Positions 1 through 11,231 of a DNA stretch of 64,000 bases are shown here, one piece after another. The notes beneath the pieces are model-generated. The model was not told the origin of the DNA. It ran no database searches and was given only the letters and a program-made list of their open reading frames with translations. This DNA is from Azonexus sp. R2A61. Its GTDB lineage: Bacteria; Pseudomonadota; Gammaproteobacteria; Burkholderiales; Rhodocyclaceae. Both the position numbers and the translations under genes were made by a program. Positions within the stretch are counted from its first letter, which is position 1, and every line of letters starts with the position of its first letter. The stretch covers positions 62,001 to 126,000 of the forward strand of contig NZ_JACBFO010000007.1 in assembly GCF_021401135.1 (NCBI RefSeq). The letters run 5' to 3'.

Positions 1-2301
<2,301 letters not shown>

Positions 2302-2349
2302 CAGGGGTCCTTTCGGTGGGGTCGAAATTGAAAAAGAAAAACGGAAAAA

Positions 2350-3117
2350 TCAGGAAGTCGAGAAATCGGTGTTCAGACGGCGTTCGGCGGTTTCGCGCCG
2401 GGCGACCGAACGCAGCGAATGCGCCAGCGTCTCGCGGACGAAGTCGATGTGCGTCTCGGCGGCAGCGCGCGCGGCCTGCGGACGATGTTCGACGATCGCG
2501 TTATGGATGGCCGTGTGCTGGCTCAGCAGCAGGTTGTCCGCCGCCGGCACGCTCTTCAGTTCGCCGAGGTTGAGGCGGATGTTGTCGTGCATCAGGCGCA
2601 GCAAGGCGGCCGACAGATGGCCGATCAGCACGTTGTGCGAGGCATCGCCGATTGCCTGATGGAAGGCGATGTCGGCGTCGGAGCGCTTTTCGGTGTCGTG
2701 GGTTTCAAAGGTGGTCTGCAAGGTCTTGAATGCCTGCGACAGGCGTTGCAGATCGGCATCGGTGGCCCGCTCGGCCGCCCACTCGGCCGCCTGCCCTTCC
2801 AGCATGCGGCGGAATTCCAGCATGTCCTCGCGCAAGTTCGGGTAGGAACCCATCATGTCCTGCCACGGGTCGAAGAAGCTTTTCTCCAGCGCGGCCGTCA
2901 CATAGGTGCCACCGCCCTGGCGACTCTGCACCATGCCGCGCGAGGCCAGCTTCTGGATCGCCTCGCGCAGGCTGGGCCGCGAAACGCCGAGTTCGGTCGC
3001 CAGTTCGCGCTCGGGCGGCAGACGATCTCCCGGTTTCAAGGAACCTTCGAGAATCCGGCGTTCGAGCGTCGACGCAACGGCGTCGGAAATGCGCGGTACC
3101 TGCAGTCGGTTAGGCAT
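2350..3117 (-). CDS. lldR: GntR/FadR-family lactate regulator (LldR/LutR-like)
   Basis: The 255-residue protein has an N-terminal winged helix (about residues 8-70, with LPPERELATELGVSRPSLRE) and an all-helical C-terminal FCD ligand domain (about 80-235). Members of this class repress lactate-use operons and release DNA on binding lactate. The gene is divergent from the lut operon. I chose the ATG at 3117. An in-frame TTG at 3129 would lie inside an operator palindrome. The gene probably represses itself, because two TTGGT-N3-ACCA sites sit immediately upstream of its start. The lactate ligand is inferred from context; related FadR-type regulators sense other acids. Confidence 0.88.
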   Translation of the reverse strand: MPNRLQVPRISDAVASTLERRILEGSLKPGDRLPPERELATELGVSRPSLREAIQKLASRGMVQSRQGGGTYVTAALEKSFFDPWQDMMGSYPNLREDMLEFRRMLEGQAAEWAAERATDADLQRLSQAFKTLQTTFETHDTEKRSDADIAFHQAIGDASHNVLIGHLSAALLRLMHDNIRLNLGELKSVPAADNLLLSQHTAIHNAIVEHRPQAARAAAETHIDFVRETLAHSLRSVARRETAERRLNTDFSTS

Positions 3118-3147
3118 TGGTATGACCAAATTGATTGGTAAGACCAG
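3117..3147. promoter_or_regulatory. Two operator palindromes at the lldR start
   Basis: TTGGTATGACCAA (3117-3129) is a perfect inverted repeat touching the lldR start codon. TTGGTAAGACCAG (3135-3147) is a second near-perfect copy, 18 bases away centre to centre. Both match the TTGGT-N3-ACCAA form expected for FadR/LldR-type GntR proteins and repeat the palindrome found before lutA. Autoregulation is inferred. Confidence 0.75.
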
Positions 3148-3203
3148 GCAATTCTAAAACACCGCCCGGGCTTTATGCAAGCCTAGGGATTTCCCTTGAT
3201 TTA

Positions 3204-3232
3204 TTGACCAAGTTTTGGATTTGCCGTAAATT
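3204..3232 (+). promoter_or_regulatory. Sigma-70 promoter of the lut operon
   Basis: TTGACC at 3204-3209, a 17-base spacer and TAAATT at 3227-3232 form a good sigma-70 promoter facing lutA. The operator at 3248-3262 falls about 10-25 bases downstream of the likely start point, a position suited to blocking transcription. Confidence 0.65.
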
Positions 3233-3247
3233 TTCGCCTCGGTGAAT

Positions 3248-3262
3248 ATTGGTCTTACCAAT
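3248..3262. promoter_or_regulatory. Operator palindrome of the lut operon
   Basis: ATTGGTCTTACCAAT is a perfect inverted repeat (6-base arms, 3-base centre) between the promoter and lutA. It shares the TTGGT/ACCAA arms with the two sites at the lldR start and is the probable lactate-responsive repressor site. Confidence 0.75.
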
Positions 3263-3289
3263 GATCCAACAAAACAATCAGGAGACAAG

Positions 3290-4066
3290 ATGCTTCCTTC
3301 CGTTGCTCGGCCGACCGACGTCTATTTTTTTGCCACCTGCGTGGTCGATCAGTTTTTCCCGACCGCCGGCATTGACGCCATCACCCTGCTCGAACGCCAG
3401 GGTATCCGCGTGCATTTCCCCGAAGATCAGACCTGTTGCGGTCAACCGGCCTACAGCAGCGGTTTTCCGGACGAGGCCCGCAAGGTCGCCGCGCGCCAGT
3501 TGACGCTGTTCCCGAACGACTGGCCGATCGTCGTGCCGTCCGGTTCCTGCGCCGGCATGATGAAACACCACTACCCGACCCTGTTCGCCGACGATCCGGT
3601 GCGCAAGCCGCTGGCCGAATCGCTGTCGTCGCGCGTCTGGGAACTGACCCGCTTCCTGGTCGATGTGCTGGCGTTCTCGCCGGAAGACTGCGGCACCGAC
3701 TGCACGGTCGTCCTCCACACCTCCTGTTCGGCCCGTCGTGAAATGGGTGTGCATCTGAGCGGCCGCCAGTTGCTCGGCGGTTTGCGCCATGTCACCGTGG
3801 CCCAGCAGGATCACGAATCCGAATGCTGCGGTTTCGGTGGCACTTTCTCGGTCAAGCAGCCGGAAATTTCCGCGGCGATGGTCGAGGACAAGGTCAAGGC
3901 GCTCAAGGCGACCGGCGCCGAACGCGTGGTCAGCGCCGATTGCGGCTGTCTGCTCAACATCCTCGGCCACGCCGCCTGGCAGGACGAACAGGCGGGTCGC
4001 CCGCCCAGCCTGCCCGGCGAACACATTGCCAGCTTCCTGCTGCGCCGTACCGGGGGTGCGCAATGA
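3290..4066 (+). CDS. lutA: L-lactate dehydrogenase complex protein LutA/LldE
   Basis: This is the CCG-domain subunit of the three-part L-lactate oxidase (LutABC, also called LldEFG), which oxidises lactate to pyruvate and feeds electrons to the respiratory chain. The 258-residue protein has two cysteine-rich repeats: CCGQPAYSSG in the first half, and SCSARRE followed by CCGFGGTFSVK in the second. These bind iron-sulfur or related cofactors. The ATG at 3290 follows AGGAGA at normal spacing. An upstream in-frame GTG at 3242 would put the operator inside the gene and is rejected. The stop overlaps the next start by ATGA. Confidence 0.93.
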   Translation: MLPSVARPTDVYFFATCVVDQFFPTAGIDAITLLERQGIRVHFPEDQTCCGQPAYSSGFPDEARKVAARQLTLFPNDWPIVVPSGSCAGMMKHHYPTLFADDPVRKPLAESLSSRVWELTRFLVDVLAFSPEDCGTDCTVVLHTSCSARREMGVHLSGRQLLGGLRHVTVAQQDHESECCGFGGTFSVKQPEISAAMVEDKVKALKATGAERVVSADCGCLLNILGHAAWQDEQAGRPPSLPGEHIASFLLRRTGGAQ

Positions 4067-4740
4067 GCGCGCGCGACCGCATCCTGGCCAAATTGCGCCG
4101 TAATGCGCCGTCGACCGCAACCCCGTTGCCCGATGTCGGCGCCTGGTTCGCCGATCATCGTCCGGTCGAGACGGCGGCCGACAAAGCCGCGCGCTTCCGC
4201 CACTTCATCGAACTGGCGCACGCCGAGGTTCATCCGGTCGACGCCGACAACTGGCTGGATACCTTGCACGGCGTCCTGAAAGCCCGCGGCATCGACAAGC
4301 TGCTGGTTGCCGAAGACACCGCACACGGCGACGCCGCACTCGATGCGCTGCCACCGCGCGGCATCGAATGCAGCGTCTACGACATGGCCATCGAAGCCTG
4401 GAAAACCGAGATGTTCACCGCCACACCGGCCAGCCTGACCGGCGCCCGCGCGGCGATTGCCGAGACCGGCACGCTGATCCTGTGGCCCGATCAACACGAG
4501 CCGCGGCTGATGTCGCTGGTACCGCCGGTTCATGTCGTGCTGCTCGATGCGACGAAGATCTACAACACCTTCTTCGAAGCGATGAGCCACGAAGGCTGGA
4601 AAGACGGCCTGCCGACCAATGCGCTGCTGATCTCCGGCCCGTCGAAGACGGCCGACATCCAGCAAACGCTGGCCTACGGCGCGCACGGGCCGAAGGAACT
4701 CATCGTGCTGATGCTGACCGCGAAGGAGGATGCGCAATGA
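4063..4740 (+). CDS. lutC: L-lactate dehydrogenase complex protein LutC/LldG
   Basis: The 225-residue protein is of the LutC/YkgG family, the third subunit of the L-lactate oxidase. The C-terminal half carries the conserved AIAETGTLIL stretch and a PRLMSLVPPVHVVLL segment, as in the related domain of LutB. It has no cysteine clusters. It starts at the ATG overlapping the lutA stop and ends in an ATGA overlap with lutB, so translation of all three is coupled. The order A-C-B differs from the more usual A-B-C. Confidence 0.9.
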   Translation: MSARDRILAKLRRNAPSTATPLPDVGAWFADHRPVETAADKAARFRHFIELAHAEVHPVDADNWLDTLHGVLKARGIDKLLVAEDTAHGDAALDALPPRGIECSVYDMAIEAWKTEMFTATPASLTGARAAIAETGTLILWPDQHEPRLMSLVPPVHVVLLDATKIYNTFFEAMSHEGWKDGLPTNALLISGPSKTADIQQTLAYGAHGPKELIVLMLTAKEDAQ

Positions 4741-6191
4741 GCGAACAGACCACCGAACATCCGTTGCATTTCCGCCCCGACGAAGCCTTCCGCGCCCGTG
4801 CCAAGGCGGTCGTCGACAGCCCCTTCCTGCGTCAGAGCTTCCGCGGCGCGATGGATTTCCTGATGAGCAAGCGCGCCGCCCAGTTCCCGGATGCCGACGA
4901 ACTGGAAACCCTGCGCAGCCTCGGCGAACAGATCCGCCAGTACAACCTTTCCCGCCTGCCCGATCTGCTTTTGCAGCTGGAAACGCGGTTGACCGCAAAT
5001 GGCGTCAAGGTGCATTGGGCCGAGACGCCGGACGACGCCAACGCGATCATCCTCGGCATCATCCAGGGCCACGGCGCGACCAAGATGGTCAAGGGCAAGT
5101 CGATGGTCAGCGAGGAAATCGAGCTCAACCACGCCGCCGAGGCGGCCGGCATCGAGGCGCTGGAATCCGACATGGGCGAGTACATCGTCCAGCTGGCCGG
5201 CGAAAAGCCGTCGCACATCATCATGCCGGCGATCCACAAGACCAAGGAAGAAATCGCCCGCCTGTTCGCCGAAAAGGTGCCCGGCGTCGATTACACCGAC
5301 AACGTCGATGCGCTGATCCAGATCGGCCGCAACGTGCTGCGCCGCAAGTTCCTGGAAGCCGAGATCGGCCTTTCCGGCGTCAATTTCGCCGTCGCCGAGA
5401 CCGGTACGCTATGCCTGGTCGAAAACGAAGGCAACGGCCGCATGTGCACGACGGCGCCCGGCATCCACATCGCCATCACCGGCATCGAGAAGATCGTCGA
5501 GAAGCTCGAGCACGTACCGCCGCTCTACTCGCTGCTGACCCGCTCGGCGACCGGCCAGAACATCTCGACCTACTTCAACATGATTTCCTCGCCGAGAAAA
5601 CCCGGCGAGAAGGACGGCCCCGAGGAAGTGCACCTGGTGCTGCTCGACAACGGCCGCAGCCAGGCCTACGCCGACGAGCAGTTGCGCAAGACGCTGCAGT
5701 GCATCCGCTGCGGCGCCTGCATGAACCACTGCCCGGTCTACACCCGCATCGGCGGCCACGCCTACGGCACGACCTATCCCGGGCCGATCGGCAAGATCAT
5801 TTCGCCGCACATGCTCGGGCTCGACGGCACGTCGGGACTGGTCACCGCCTCGTCGCTGTGCGGCGCCTGCGGTGAAGTCTGTCCGGTGAAGATTCCGATT
5901 CCCGAACTGCTGATCCGGCTGCGTAGCGAAGCCTTTGCCGAACCCCCGGGTCACGCCGGAAAGCCGTCGGCGATGCGCGACCAGGGCGCCGGCTACAGCC
6001 CGCTGCAAGCCGCCATCTGGCGTGGCTGGGCGGCGGTTTACAGCACGCCGGCGCTGTATCGCGCCGTCTCCTGGCTGGGCAGCCGCCTGCGCGCGCTGAC
6101 ACCGCGCCGCCAGGGCGGCTGGACCTCGGTCCGCACGCCCCTGCAACCGGCGCCGCAACGGCTGCGTGACCTGATGAAGCAGCGCCACTGA
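4737..6191 (+). CDS. lutB: L-lactate dehydrogenase iron-sulfur protein LutB/LldF
   Basis: The 484-residue protein is the electron-transfer subunit of the L-lactate oxidase. The N-terminal two thirds are the LUD domain (KGKSMVSEEIELN, AVAETGTLCLVENEGN). Two 4Fe-4S binding motifs follow: CIRCGACMNHCP from residue 322 and CGACGEVCP from residue 375. A C-terminal tail rich in Arg and Pro completes it. The start overlaps the lutC stop (ATGA). It is the last gene of the lut operon, followed by a strong terminator. One GTTGACCGCA word lies in frame at 4988. Confidence 0.94.
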   Translation: MSEQTTEHPLHFRPDEAFRARAKAVVDSPFLRQSFRGAMDFLMSKRAAQFPDADELETLRSLGEQIRQYNLSRLPDLLLQLETRLTANGVKVHWAETPDDANAIILGIIQGHGATKMVKGKSMVSEEIELNHAAEAAGIEALESDMGEYIVQLAGEKPSHIIMPAIHKTKEEIARLFAEKVPGVDYTDNVDALIQIGRNVLRRKFLEAEIGLSGVNFAVAETGTLCLVENEGNGRMCTTAPGIHIAITGIEKIVEKLEHVPPLYSLLTRSATGQNISTYFNMISSPRKPGEKDGPEEVHLVLLDNGRSQAYADEQLRKTLQCIRCGACMNHCPVYTRIGGHAYGTTYPGPIGKIISPHMLGLDGTSGLVTASSLCGACGEVCPVKIPIPELLIRLRSEAFAEPPGHAGKPSAMRDQGAGYSPLQAAIWRGWAAVYSTPALYRAVSWLGSRLRALTPRRQGGWTSVRTPLQPAPQRLRDLMKQRH

Positions 6192-6201
6192 TCCCTCCTT
6201 G

Positions 6202-6236
6202 CCCGATGCCGTCGATGGCGGCATCGGGTTTTTTTT
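6202..6236 (+). terminator. Rho-independent terminator of the lut operon
   Basis: CCCGATGCC (6202-6210) pairs with GGCATCGGG (6220-6228) across a 9-base loop, followed by eight T residues. It sits just after the lutB stop. Confidence 0.9.
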
Positions 6237-6288
6237 GCCCTGACCCGACAACGCATCCGTTCGCCCTCTCAAGTCATCTATAAGACAC

Positions 6289-9084
6289 ATGAATGCACTG
6301 ATCCCTACGCTTGAGGCTAGTCTGCCCGCCCGACAGGTCATCACCGACGATCTGCGCCGACTCGCCTACGGTACCGACGCCAGTTTCTACCGCCTGGTAC
6401 CGCAGGCCATCGCCATCGTCGAAAACGAGGACGAGGTGCGCAAGGTGCTAGCCGCTGCACGGCAGCACGCCACGCCGGTGACATTCCGGGCAGCCGGCAC
6501 CAGCTTGTCCGGACAGGCGCTGTCGGACGGCGTACTGGCGCTGATCGGCGAGGGTTTCGCCAGTTTCGAGCTGGCCGACGACGCCAGCCAGGTCCGCGTC
6601 GGCCCGGGCATGATCGGTGGCGAAGTCAATCGCCGGCTGGCGCCGTTCGGCCGCAAGATCGGGCCCGATCCGGCGTCGATCGGAGCGGCCAAGATCGGCG
6701 GCATCGCCGCCAACAACTCGTCGGGCATGTGTTGCGGCACCTCGCAGAACAGCTACAAGACACTGGCCGGAATGCGCGTCATGCTGGCCGACGGCACGCT
6801 GCTCGACACCGAGGATCCGGCAAGCATCGCCGCATTCAAGGCGACGCACGGCGAACTGCTCGACGAACTGGCGCGCATGGGCCGCGACACCCGCGCCGAT
6901 GCGACGCTGGCCGAACGCATCCGGCACAAGTTCAAGATCAAGAACACGACCGGCTACAGCCTCAACGCACTGGTCGATTTCGAAGACCCGATCGACATTC
7001 TGGCGCACCTGATGATCGGCTCCGAAGGCACGCTCGGCTTCATTTCCCGGGTGACCTACCAGACCGTCGCCGAAGACCCGCACAAGGCCTCGGCGCTGGT
7101 CTTCTTCCACGATATCCGCAGCGCTTGCGAAGCGGTCATCCGCTTGAAGAACCTGCCGGCCGAGGTCGCCGTCAGCGCCGTGGAATTGCTCGACCGCCCG
7201 GCGCTGCGCTCGGTCGAGGACAAGCCCGGCCTGCCGCTGGTCATCCGCACGCTGGGCGATGACGCCGCTGCGCTGCTGATCGAGGTCCGGGCTGCTGCGG
7301 TCGACGGCCTGCAGACGCGGATTTCTGCCGCGCTCGGTACGCTCGACGGCATCGCCACCGTCGAACCGGCGATGTTCTCCAGCGATCCGGTGACCTGCGA
7401 GATGTACTGGAAGGTGCGCAAAGGCACCTTCCCGGCGGTCGGCGCAGTGCGCCGCACCGGCACCACGGTGCTGATCGAGGACGTTGCCTTCCCGATCGCC
7501 TCGCTGGCCGACGCCACGCTCGATCTGCAGGTATTGCTGAGAAAGCATGGTTACGACGAAGGCATCATCTTCGGCCACGCACTCGACGGCAACCTGCACT
7601 TCGTGATCACCCAGGATTTCGCCACGCCCAGCGAAATCGACCGCTACGCAAGGTTCATGGACGAACTGTGCGACATGGTGGTGAACAAGTACGACGGCTC
7701 GCTGAAGGCCGAGCACGGCACCGGCCGCAACATGGCGCCTTTCGTCGAACTCGAGTGGGGCAAGGCGGCAACCGACCTGATGCGGCGGATCAAGACGCTG
7801 TTCGATCCGGAAAACCGGCTCAACCCCGGCGTCATCATCAACGACGATCCGCAGGCCCACCTGGCCAACCTGAAACCGATGCCGGCGGCCGAGGACATCG
7901 TCGACCGCTGCATCGAATGCGGTTTCTGCGAGCCATTGTGCCCGTCACACCGGCTGACGCTCAGCCCGCGCCAGCGCATCACCAGCGTACGCGAACTGGC
8001 CCGGCGCACGGCGGCCGGCGAAACCCCCGGCACGCTGGCCGAGGATTACGCCTACATGGGCCTCGACACCTGCGCCGGCTGCGGCCTGTGCTCGACGGCC
8101 TGCCCGGTCGGCATCGATACCGGCGACCTGACGCGCCGCCTGCGCGGCCGTCGCCTGAGCGGCAGCGCCCGTGCGGTCCACACCTGGAGCGGCGAACATT
8201 TCGCCGGCTTCAGCAGCCTGGCCCGACTCGGGCTCAAGGCCGGACATGCCGTGGCGTCGGTGTTCGGCGACGGGCTGGTCGAGCGGGTGTCCGGCGGGGC
8301 CTGGCGCGCACCGATGCCGCAGGCCGGCAGCACACCGGCCCCCAGCGCCGCCCACGGCGATCCGGTGGTCTATTTTCCGACCTGCGCCGGCCGCATCTTC
8401 GGCCCGACGACGGCGGGCGAAGCGCCGCTCGGCGATGTCGTCCTGACGCTGCTCGAACGCGCCGGCTACGCGCCGATCCTGCCGGCAGACGTCGATACGC
8501 TGTGCTGCGGCCAGATGCTGGCCAGCAAGGGCATGGCCGACGAGGCCGAACGCATGGCGACGCGTCTCGAAGCGGCGCTGCTGAAGGCCTCGGACAACGG
8601 GCGCCTGCCGATCGTCATGGATGCCAGCGCCTGCTCGGCACGCATGCAGAAATTCATCGCCGGCCGGCTCAAGGTTTACGACTTCCACGAATTCGCCCAC
8701 GACGCACTGCTGCCGCGCCTGGCCATCGTCAAGCAACGTGAGCCGGTCGCGCTGCACGTCAATTGCAGCGTCCGGCGCACCGGTGCCGACGGCAAGCTGC
8801 GTGCCCTGCTCAACGCCTGCGCAGAACAGGTCGTCGAACCCGGCGGCGTGACCTGCTGCGGCTTCGGCGGTGATCGCGGCTTTGCCGTACCGGAACTGAA
8901 CCATCACGCGCTGCGCCACGTTCATGACGCGGACAACGAAGCGAAACTCGCCGGCTGTGCCTGCGGGGTATCCACCAATCGCACCTGCGAGATCGGCCTG
9001 ACCGCCGAAACCGGCATCAGCTACCGCTCGGTCGCCTACCTGCTCGAAGCGTGCTCGCGCAAGGAGGAAAACATGGCCTGTTGA
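6289..9084 (+). CDS. dld: FAD/Fe-S D-lactate dehydrogenase (Dld-II type)
   Basis: This 931-residue fused oxidase should convert D-lactate to pyruvate and pass electrons to the quinone pool, so the cell can use both lactate isomers. Domains in order: FAD-binding PCMH fold (about 35-260, with GTSLSGQALSDG and GGIAANNSSGMCCG), FAD-oxidase C-terminal domain (about 270-520, with HGTGRNMAPF), two 4Fe-4S motifs (CIECGFCEPLCP from residue 541, CAGCGLCSTACP from 595), then two CCG-type cysteine modules (LCCGQMLASKGM; CCGFGGDRG from about 856). The ATG at 6289 has a weak ribosome site. A D-2-hydroxyglutarate or glycolate oxidase of the same family is possible, but the neighbours favour lactate. Confidence 0.88.
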   Translation: MNALIPTLEASLPARQVITDDLRRLAYGTDASFYRLVPQAIAIVENEDEVRKVLAAARQHATPVTFRAAGTSLSGQALSDGVLALIGEGFASFELADDASQVRVGPGMIGGEVNRRLAPFGRKIGPDPASIGAAKIGGIAANNSSGMCCGTSQNSYKTLAGMRVMLADGTLLDTEDPASIAAFKATHGELLDELARMGRDTRADATLAERIRHKFKIKNTTGYSLNALVDFEDPIDILAHLMIGSEGTLGFISRVTYQTVAEDPHKASALVFFHDIRSACEAVIRLKNLPAEVAVSAVELLDRPALRSVEDKPGLPLVIRTLGDDAAALLIEVRAAAVDGLQTRISAALGTLDGIATVEPAMFSSDPVTCEMYWKVRKGTFPAVGAVRRTGTTVLIEDVAFPIASLADATLDLQVLLRKHGYDEGIIFGHALDGNLHFVITQDFATPSEIDRYARFMDELCDMVVNKYDGSLKAEHGTGRNMAPFVELEWGKAATDLMRRIKTLFDPENRLNPGVIINDDPQAHLANLKPMPAAEDIVDRCIECGFCEPLCPSHRLTLSPRQRITSVRELARRTAAGETPGTLAEDYAYMGLDTCAGCGLCSTACPVGIDTGDLTRRLRGRRLSGSARAVHTWSGEHFAGFSSLARLGLKAGHAVASVFGDGLVERVSGGAWRAPMPQAGSTPAPSAAHGDPVVYFPTCAGRIFGPTTAGEAPLGDVVLTLLERAGYAPILPADVDTLCCGQMLASKGMADEAERMATRLEAALLKASDNGRLPIVMDASACSARMQKFIAGRLKVYDFHEFAHDALLPRLAIVKQREPVALHVNCSVRRTGADGKLRALLNACAEQVVEPGGVTCCGFGGDRGFAVPELNHHALRHVHDADNEAKLAGCACGVSTNRTCEIGLTAETGISYRSVAYLLEACSRKEENMAC

Positions 9085-9106
9085 GGGGAGACCGGACGAA
9101 AAAAAC

Positions 9107-9139
9107 GGCCGGCAGCGAGGTTCCAGCTCGCTGCCGGCC
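9107..9139. terminator. Strong hairpin after dld
   Basis: GGCCGGCAGCGAG (9107-9119) pairs perfectly with CTCGCTGCCGGCC (9127-9139) across a 7-base loop. The flanking A-run lies on its left, so the ideal U-tract is on the minus-strand transcript. On the plus strand only TT follows. It probably still ends dld transcription. Confidence 0.65.
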
Positions 9140-9224
9140 TTGAGACATCGCACGCAGGAGGCCGGCACAGTCAAAAAACACAGACGCCGGCCACTCAATT
9201 CGTTTTTGTTATAAGGATCATTGT

Positions 9225-11045
9225 ATGACTTGGCAAATGAATGTCGATCCGTTCGACAACATCGGCCTCTCGGCGCTGGTCGCCGCGCTGCCGATTGCCT
9301 TCCTGTTCTGGGCGCTGGCCATCAAGCGCATGAAGGGGCACTTCGCCGCGCTCGGCGGTACCGCTCTGGCGGTGCTGATCGCCGTCACCGTCTACGGCAT
9401 GCCGATCGACCTGGCCGCGCTGGCCACGCTGTACGGCGGCGCCTTCGGCCTGTTCCCGGTGTGCTGGATCGTCATCACCGCGCTGTTCATCTACAACATG
9501 TCGGTCAAGACCGGCCAGTTCGAGGTGATCAAGAACTCGCTGGCGTCGATTTCCGACGACCGTCGCCTGCAGGCGCTGCTGATTGCCTTCTCGTTCGGCG
9601 CCTTCATCGAAGGCGCGGCCGGTTTCGGTACGCCGGTGGCGATCACCGCGGCGATGCTCGCCGGCCTCGGCTTCAACCCGCTGTATGCCGCATCGATCTG
9701 CCTGATCGCCAACACCGCGCCGGTCGCCTGGGGCGCCATCGGCATTCCTATCGTGGTCGGCGGCCAGGTGGCCGGCATTCCCGACCTAGCGCTCAGCCAG
9801 ATGGTCGGCCGCACGCTGCCTTTCCTCAGCTTCCTGGTGCCGCTCTACCTGGTGATCCTGATGTCCGGCTGGAAAAAGGGCCTGGAAGTCTGGCCGGCCT
9901 GCCTGGTCAGCGGCGGCTCGTTCGCCATCGCCCAGTATTTTTCGGCCAATTCGCCGTTGACCGCACCGCTGCTGCCCGACCTGATCGCCTCGATCACGTC
10001 GATCATCTGCACGGTCGCCTTCCTGAAGATCTGGCATCCGAAGGAAAGCTGGCACTTCCCGGATGAACCGAAGCGCGAAGGCAAGGCCGAACTGCGCTAC
10101 TCCGGCGGCCAGATTTTCCGCGCCTGGGCACCGTTCATCATCCTGTCGCTGTTCGTCTGCGCCTGGGGCATCAAGCCGGTCAATCAGGCCCTCGACCAGA
10201 TCACCAAGACCGTCTTCAACTTCGCCTTCCCGATTGCCGGTCTCGACCAGATGGTGATCGACCAGGCCGGCAAGGCCAAGGCTGCGGTGTACAAGTTCAA
10301 CGTGCTGTCGGCAGCCGGTACCGCCATCCTGTTTGCCTGGTTCTTCTCCATCGTCGTCATGGGCGCCTCGCTGAAGACCGCCGGCGGCGTTGCCCGCGAC
10401 ACGCTGAACACGCTGAAATGGCCGATCGTGACGATCGCCACCATCCTCGGCTTCGCCTACATCATGAACTTCTCCGGCATGGCCATCACGCTGGGTTACG
10501 CGGTTGCCACCACCGGCGCCGCCTTCCCCTTCTTCGCCGCGCTGCTCGGCTGGCTGGGCGTGTTCATGACCGGTTCCGACACTTCGACCAACGCGCTGTT
10601 CGGCAAGCTGCAGGCCGTCACCGCCGAGAAGATCGGCATCGACCCGGTGATCACGATGTCCGCCAACACCTGCGGCGGCGTCTGCGGCAAGATGATCTCG
10701 CCGCAGTCGATCTCGGTCGCCACCGGCGCCACCGGCATGGTCGGCCGCGAATCGGAAATCTTCCGCTTCACGTTCAAGCACTCGATCGGCATGGCCATCG
10801 TCGTCGGCGGCATGCACATGCTGTGGGCCTATGTCTTCCCGGGCATGGTGCCGCATTACGTCAAGCCGGTGGCCGCCGCCGCTGCGGCAGCCGCCAATGC
10901 CGTGCAGGCCGCGATCAATCCGGAAGGCCTGATGTGGCTGGGCGTGTTCGTCGGTCTGGCCGCTTTCGTCACTTTCCTGTCGCGGGCGCTGGGTGCCAAC
11001 CTGGCCGCGCCGGTGGAAGGCCACGACGAAGTGCATTTCCACTAA
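9225..11045 (+). CDS. lctP: L-lactate permease (LctP/LldP family)
   Basis: The 606-residue inner-membrane protein has a dozen or more hydrophobic spans and imports lactate with protons. Family marks include the EGAAGFGTPVAITAAML loop (from about residue 127) and the FMTGSDTSTNALFG and ANTCGGVCGKMISPQS segments in the second half. The ATG at 9225 follows AAGGATCATTGT. It stands between the D-lactate dehydrogenase and PEP carboxylase, all on the same strand. It is bounded by hairpins on both sides, so it is probably a separate transcript. A GTTGACCGCA word lies in frame at 9956. Confidence 0.94.
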   Translation: MTWQMNVDPFDNIGLSALVAALPIAFLFWALAIKRMKGHFAALGGTALAVLIAVTVYGMPIDLAALATLYGGAFGLFPVCWIVITALFIYNMSVKTGQFEVIKNSLASISDDRRLQALLIAFSFGAFIEGAAGFGTPVAITAAMLAGLGFNPLYAASICLIANTAPVAWGAIGIPIVVGGQVAGIPDLALSQMVGRTLPFLSFLVPLYLVILMSGWKKGLEVWPACLVSGGSFAIAQYFSANSPLTAPLLPDLIASITSIICTVAFLKIWHPKESWHFPDEPKREGKAELRYSGGQIFRAWAPFIILSLFVCAWGIKPVNQALDQITKTVFNFAFPIAGLDQMVIDQAGKAKAAVYKFNVLSAAGTAILFAWFFSIVVMGASLKTAGGVARDTLNTLKWPIVTIATILGFAYIMNFSGMAITLGYAVATTGAAFPFFAALLGWLGVFMTGSDTSTNALFGKLQAVTAEKIGIDPVITMSANTCGGVCGKMISPQSISVATGATGMVGRESEIFRFTFKHSIGMAIVVGGMHMLWAYVFPGMVPHYVKPVAAAAAAAANAVQAAINPEGLMWLGVFVGLAAFVTFLSRALGANLAAPVEGHDEVHFH

Positions 11046-11131
11046 GCAATTCCGCCTGGCCGGTGGCTGAACGCCGCCGGCCGGCGATTTTCAACGCCAG
11101 GGCGTCGCCGCTTCCCGGCGCGATTCGGGCA

Positions 11132-11157
11132 AAAGGCTGCGGTCGACCGCAGCCTTT
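11132..11157. terminator. Palindromic terminator built from inverted GTCGACCGCA words
   Basis: A 26-base perfect palindrome (AAAGGCTGCGGTC followed by its complement) lies 87 bases after lctP and before ppc. Its centre, TGCGGTCGACCGCA, is two overlapping opposed copies of the dispersed 10-base word. The arm ends give a short T-run on either strand, so it could terminate in both directions. Confidence 0.75.
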
Positions 11158-11231
11158 GCTCAAAAAGCGTCTTGCCCGACCGGTGCCCTTGCGTTGACAA
11201 TCGTCCCCCGACCCCGATCCAGGAGCCCTGC

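Noticed and set aside
3242-3289. Upstream GTG start for lutA
   Set aside because: It would include the repressor palindrome and lacks a ribosome site, while the ATG at 3290 has AGGAGA at good spacing.
9107-9139. Terminator for an unseen minus-strand gene, because the T-run is on the minus strand
   Set aside because: No credible minus-strand gene lies to the right; open frames there are shadows of lctP.
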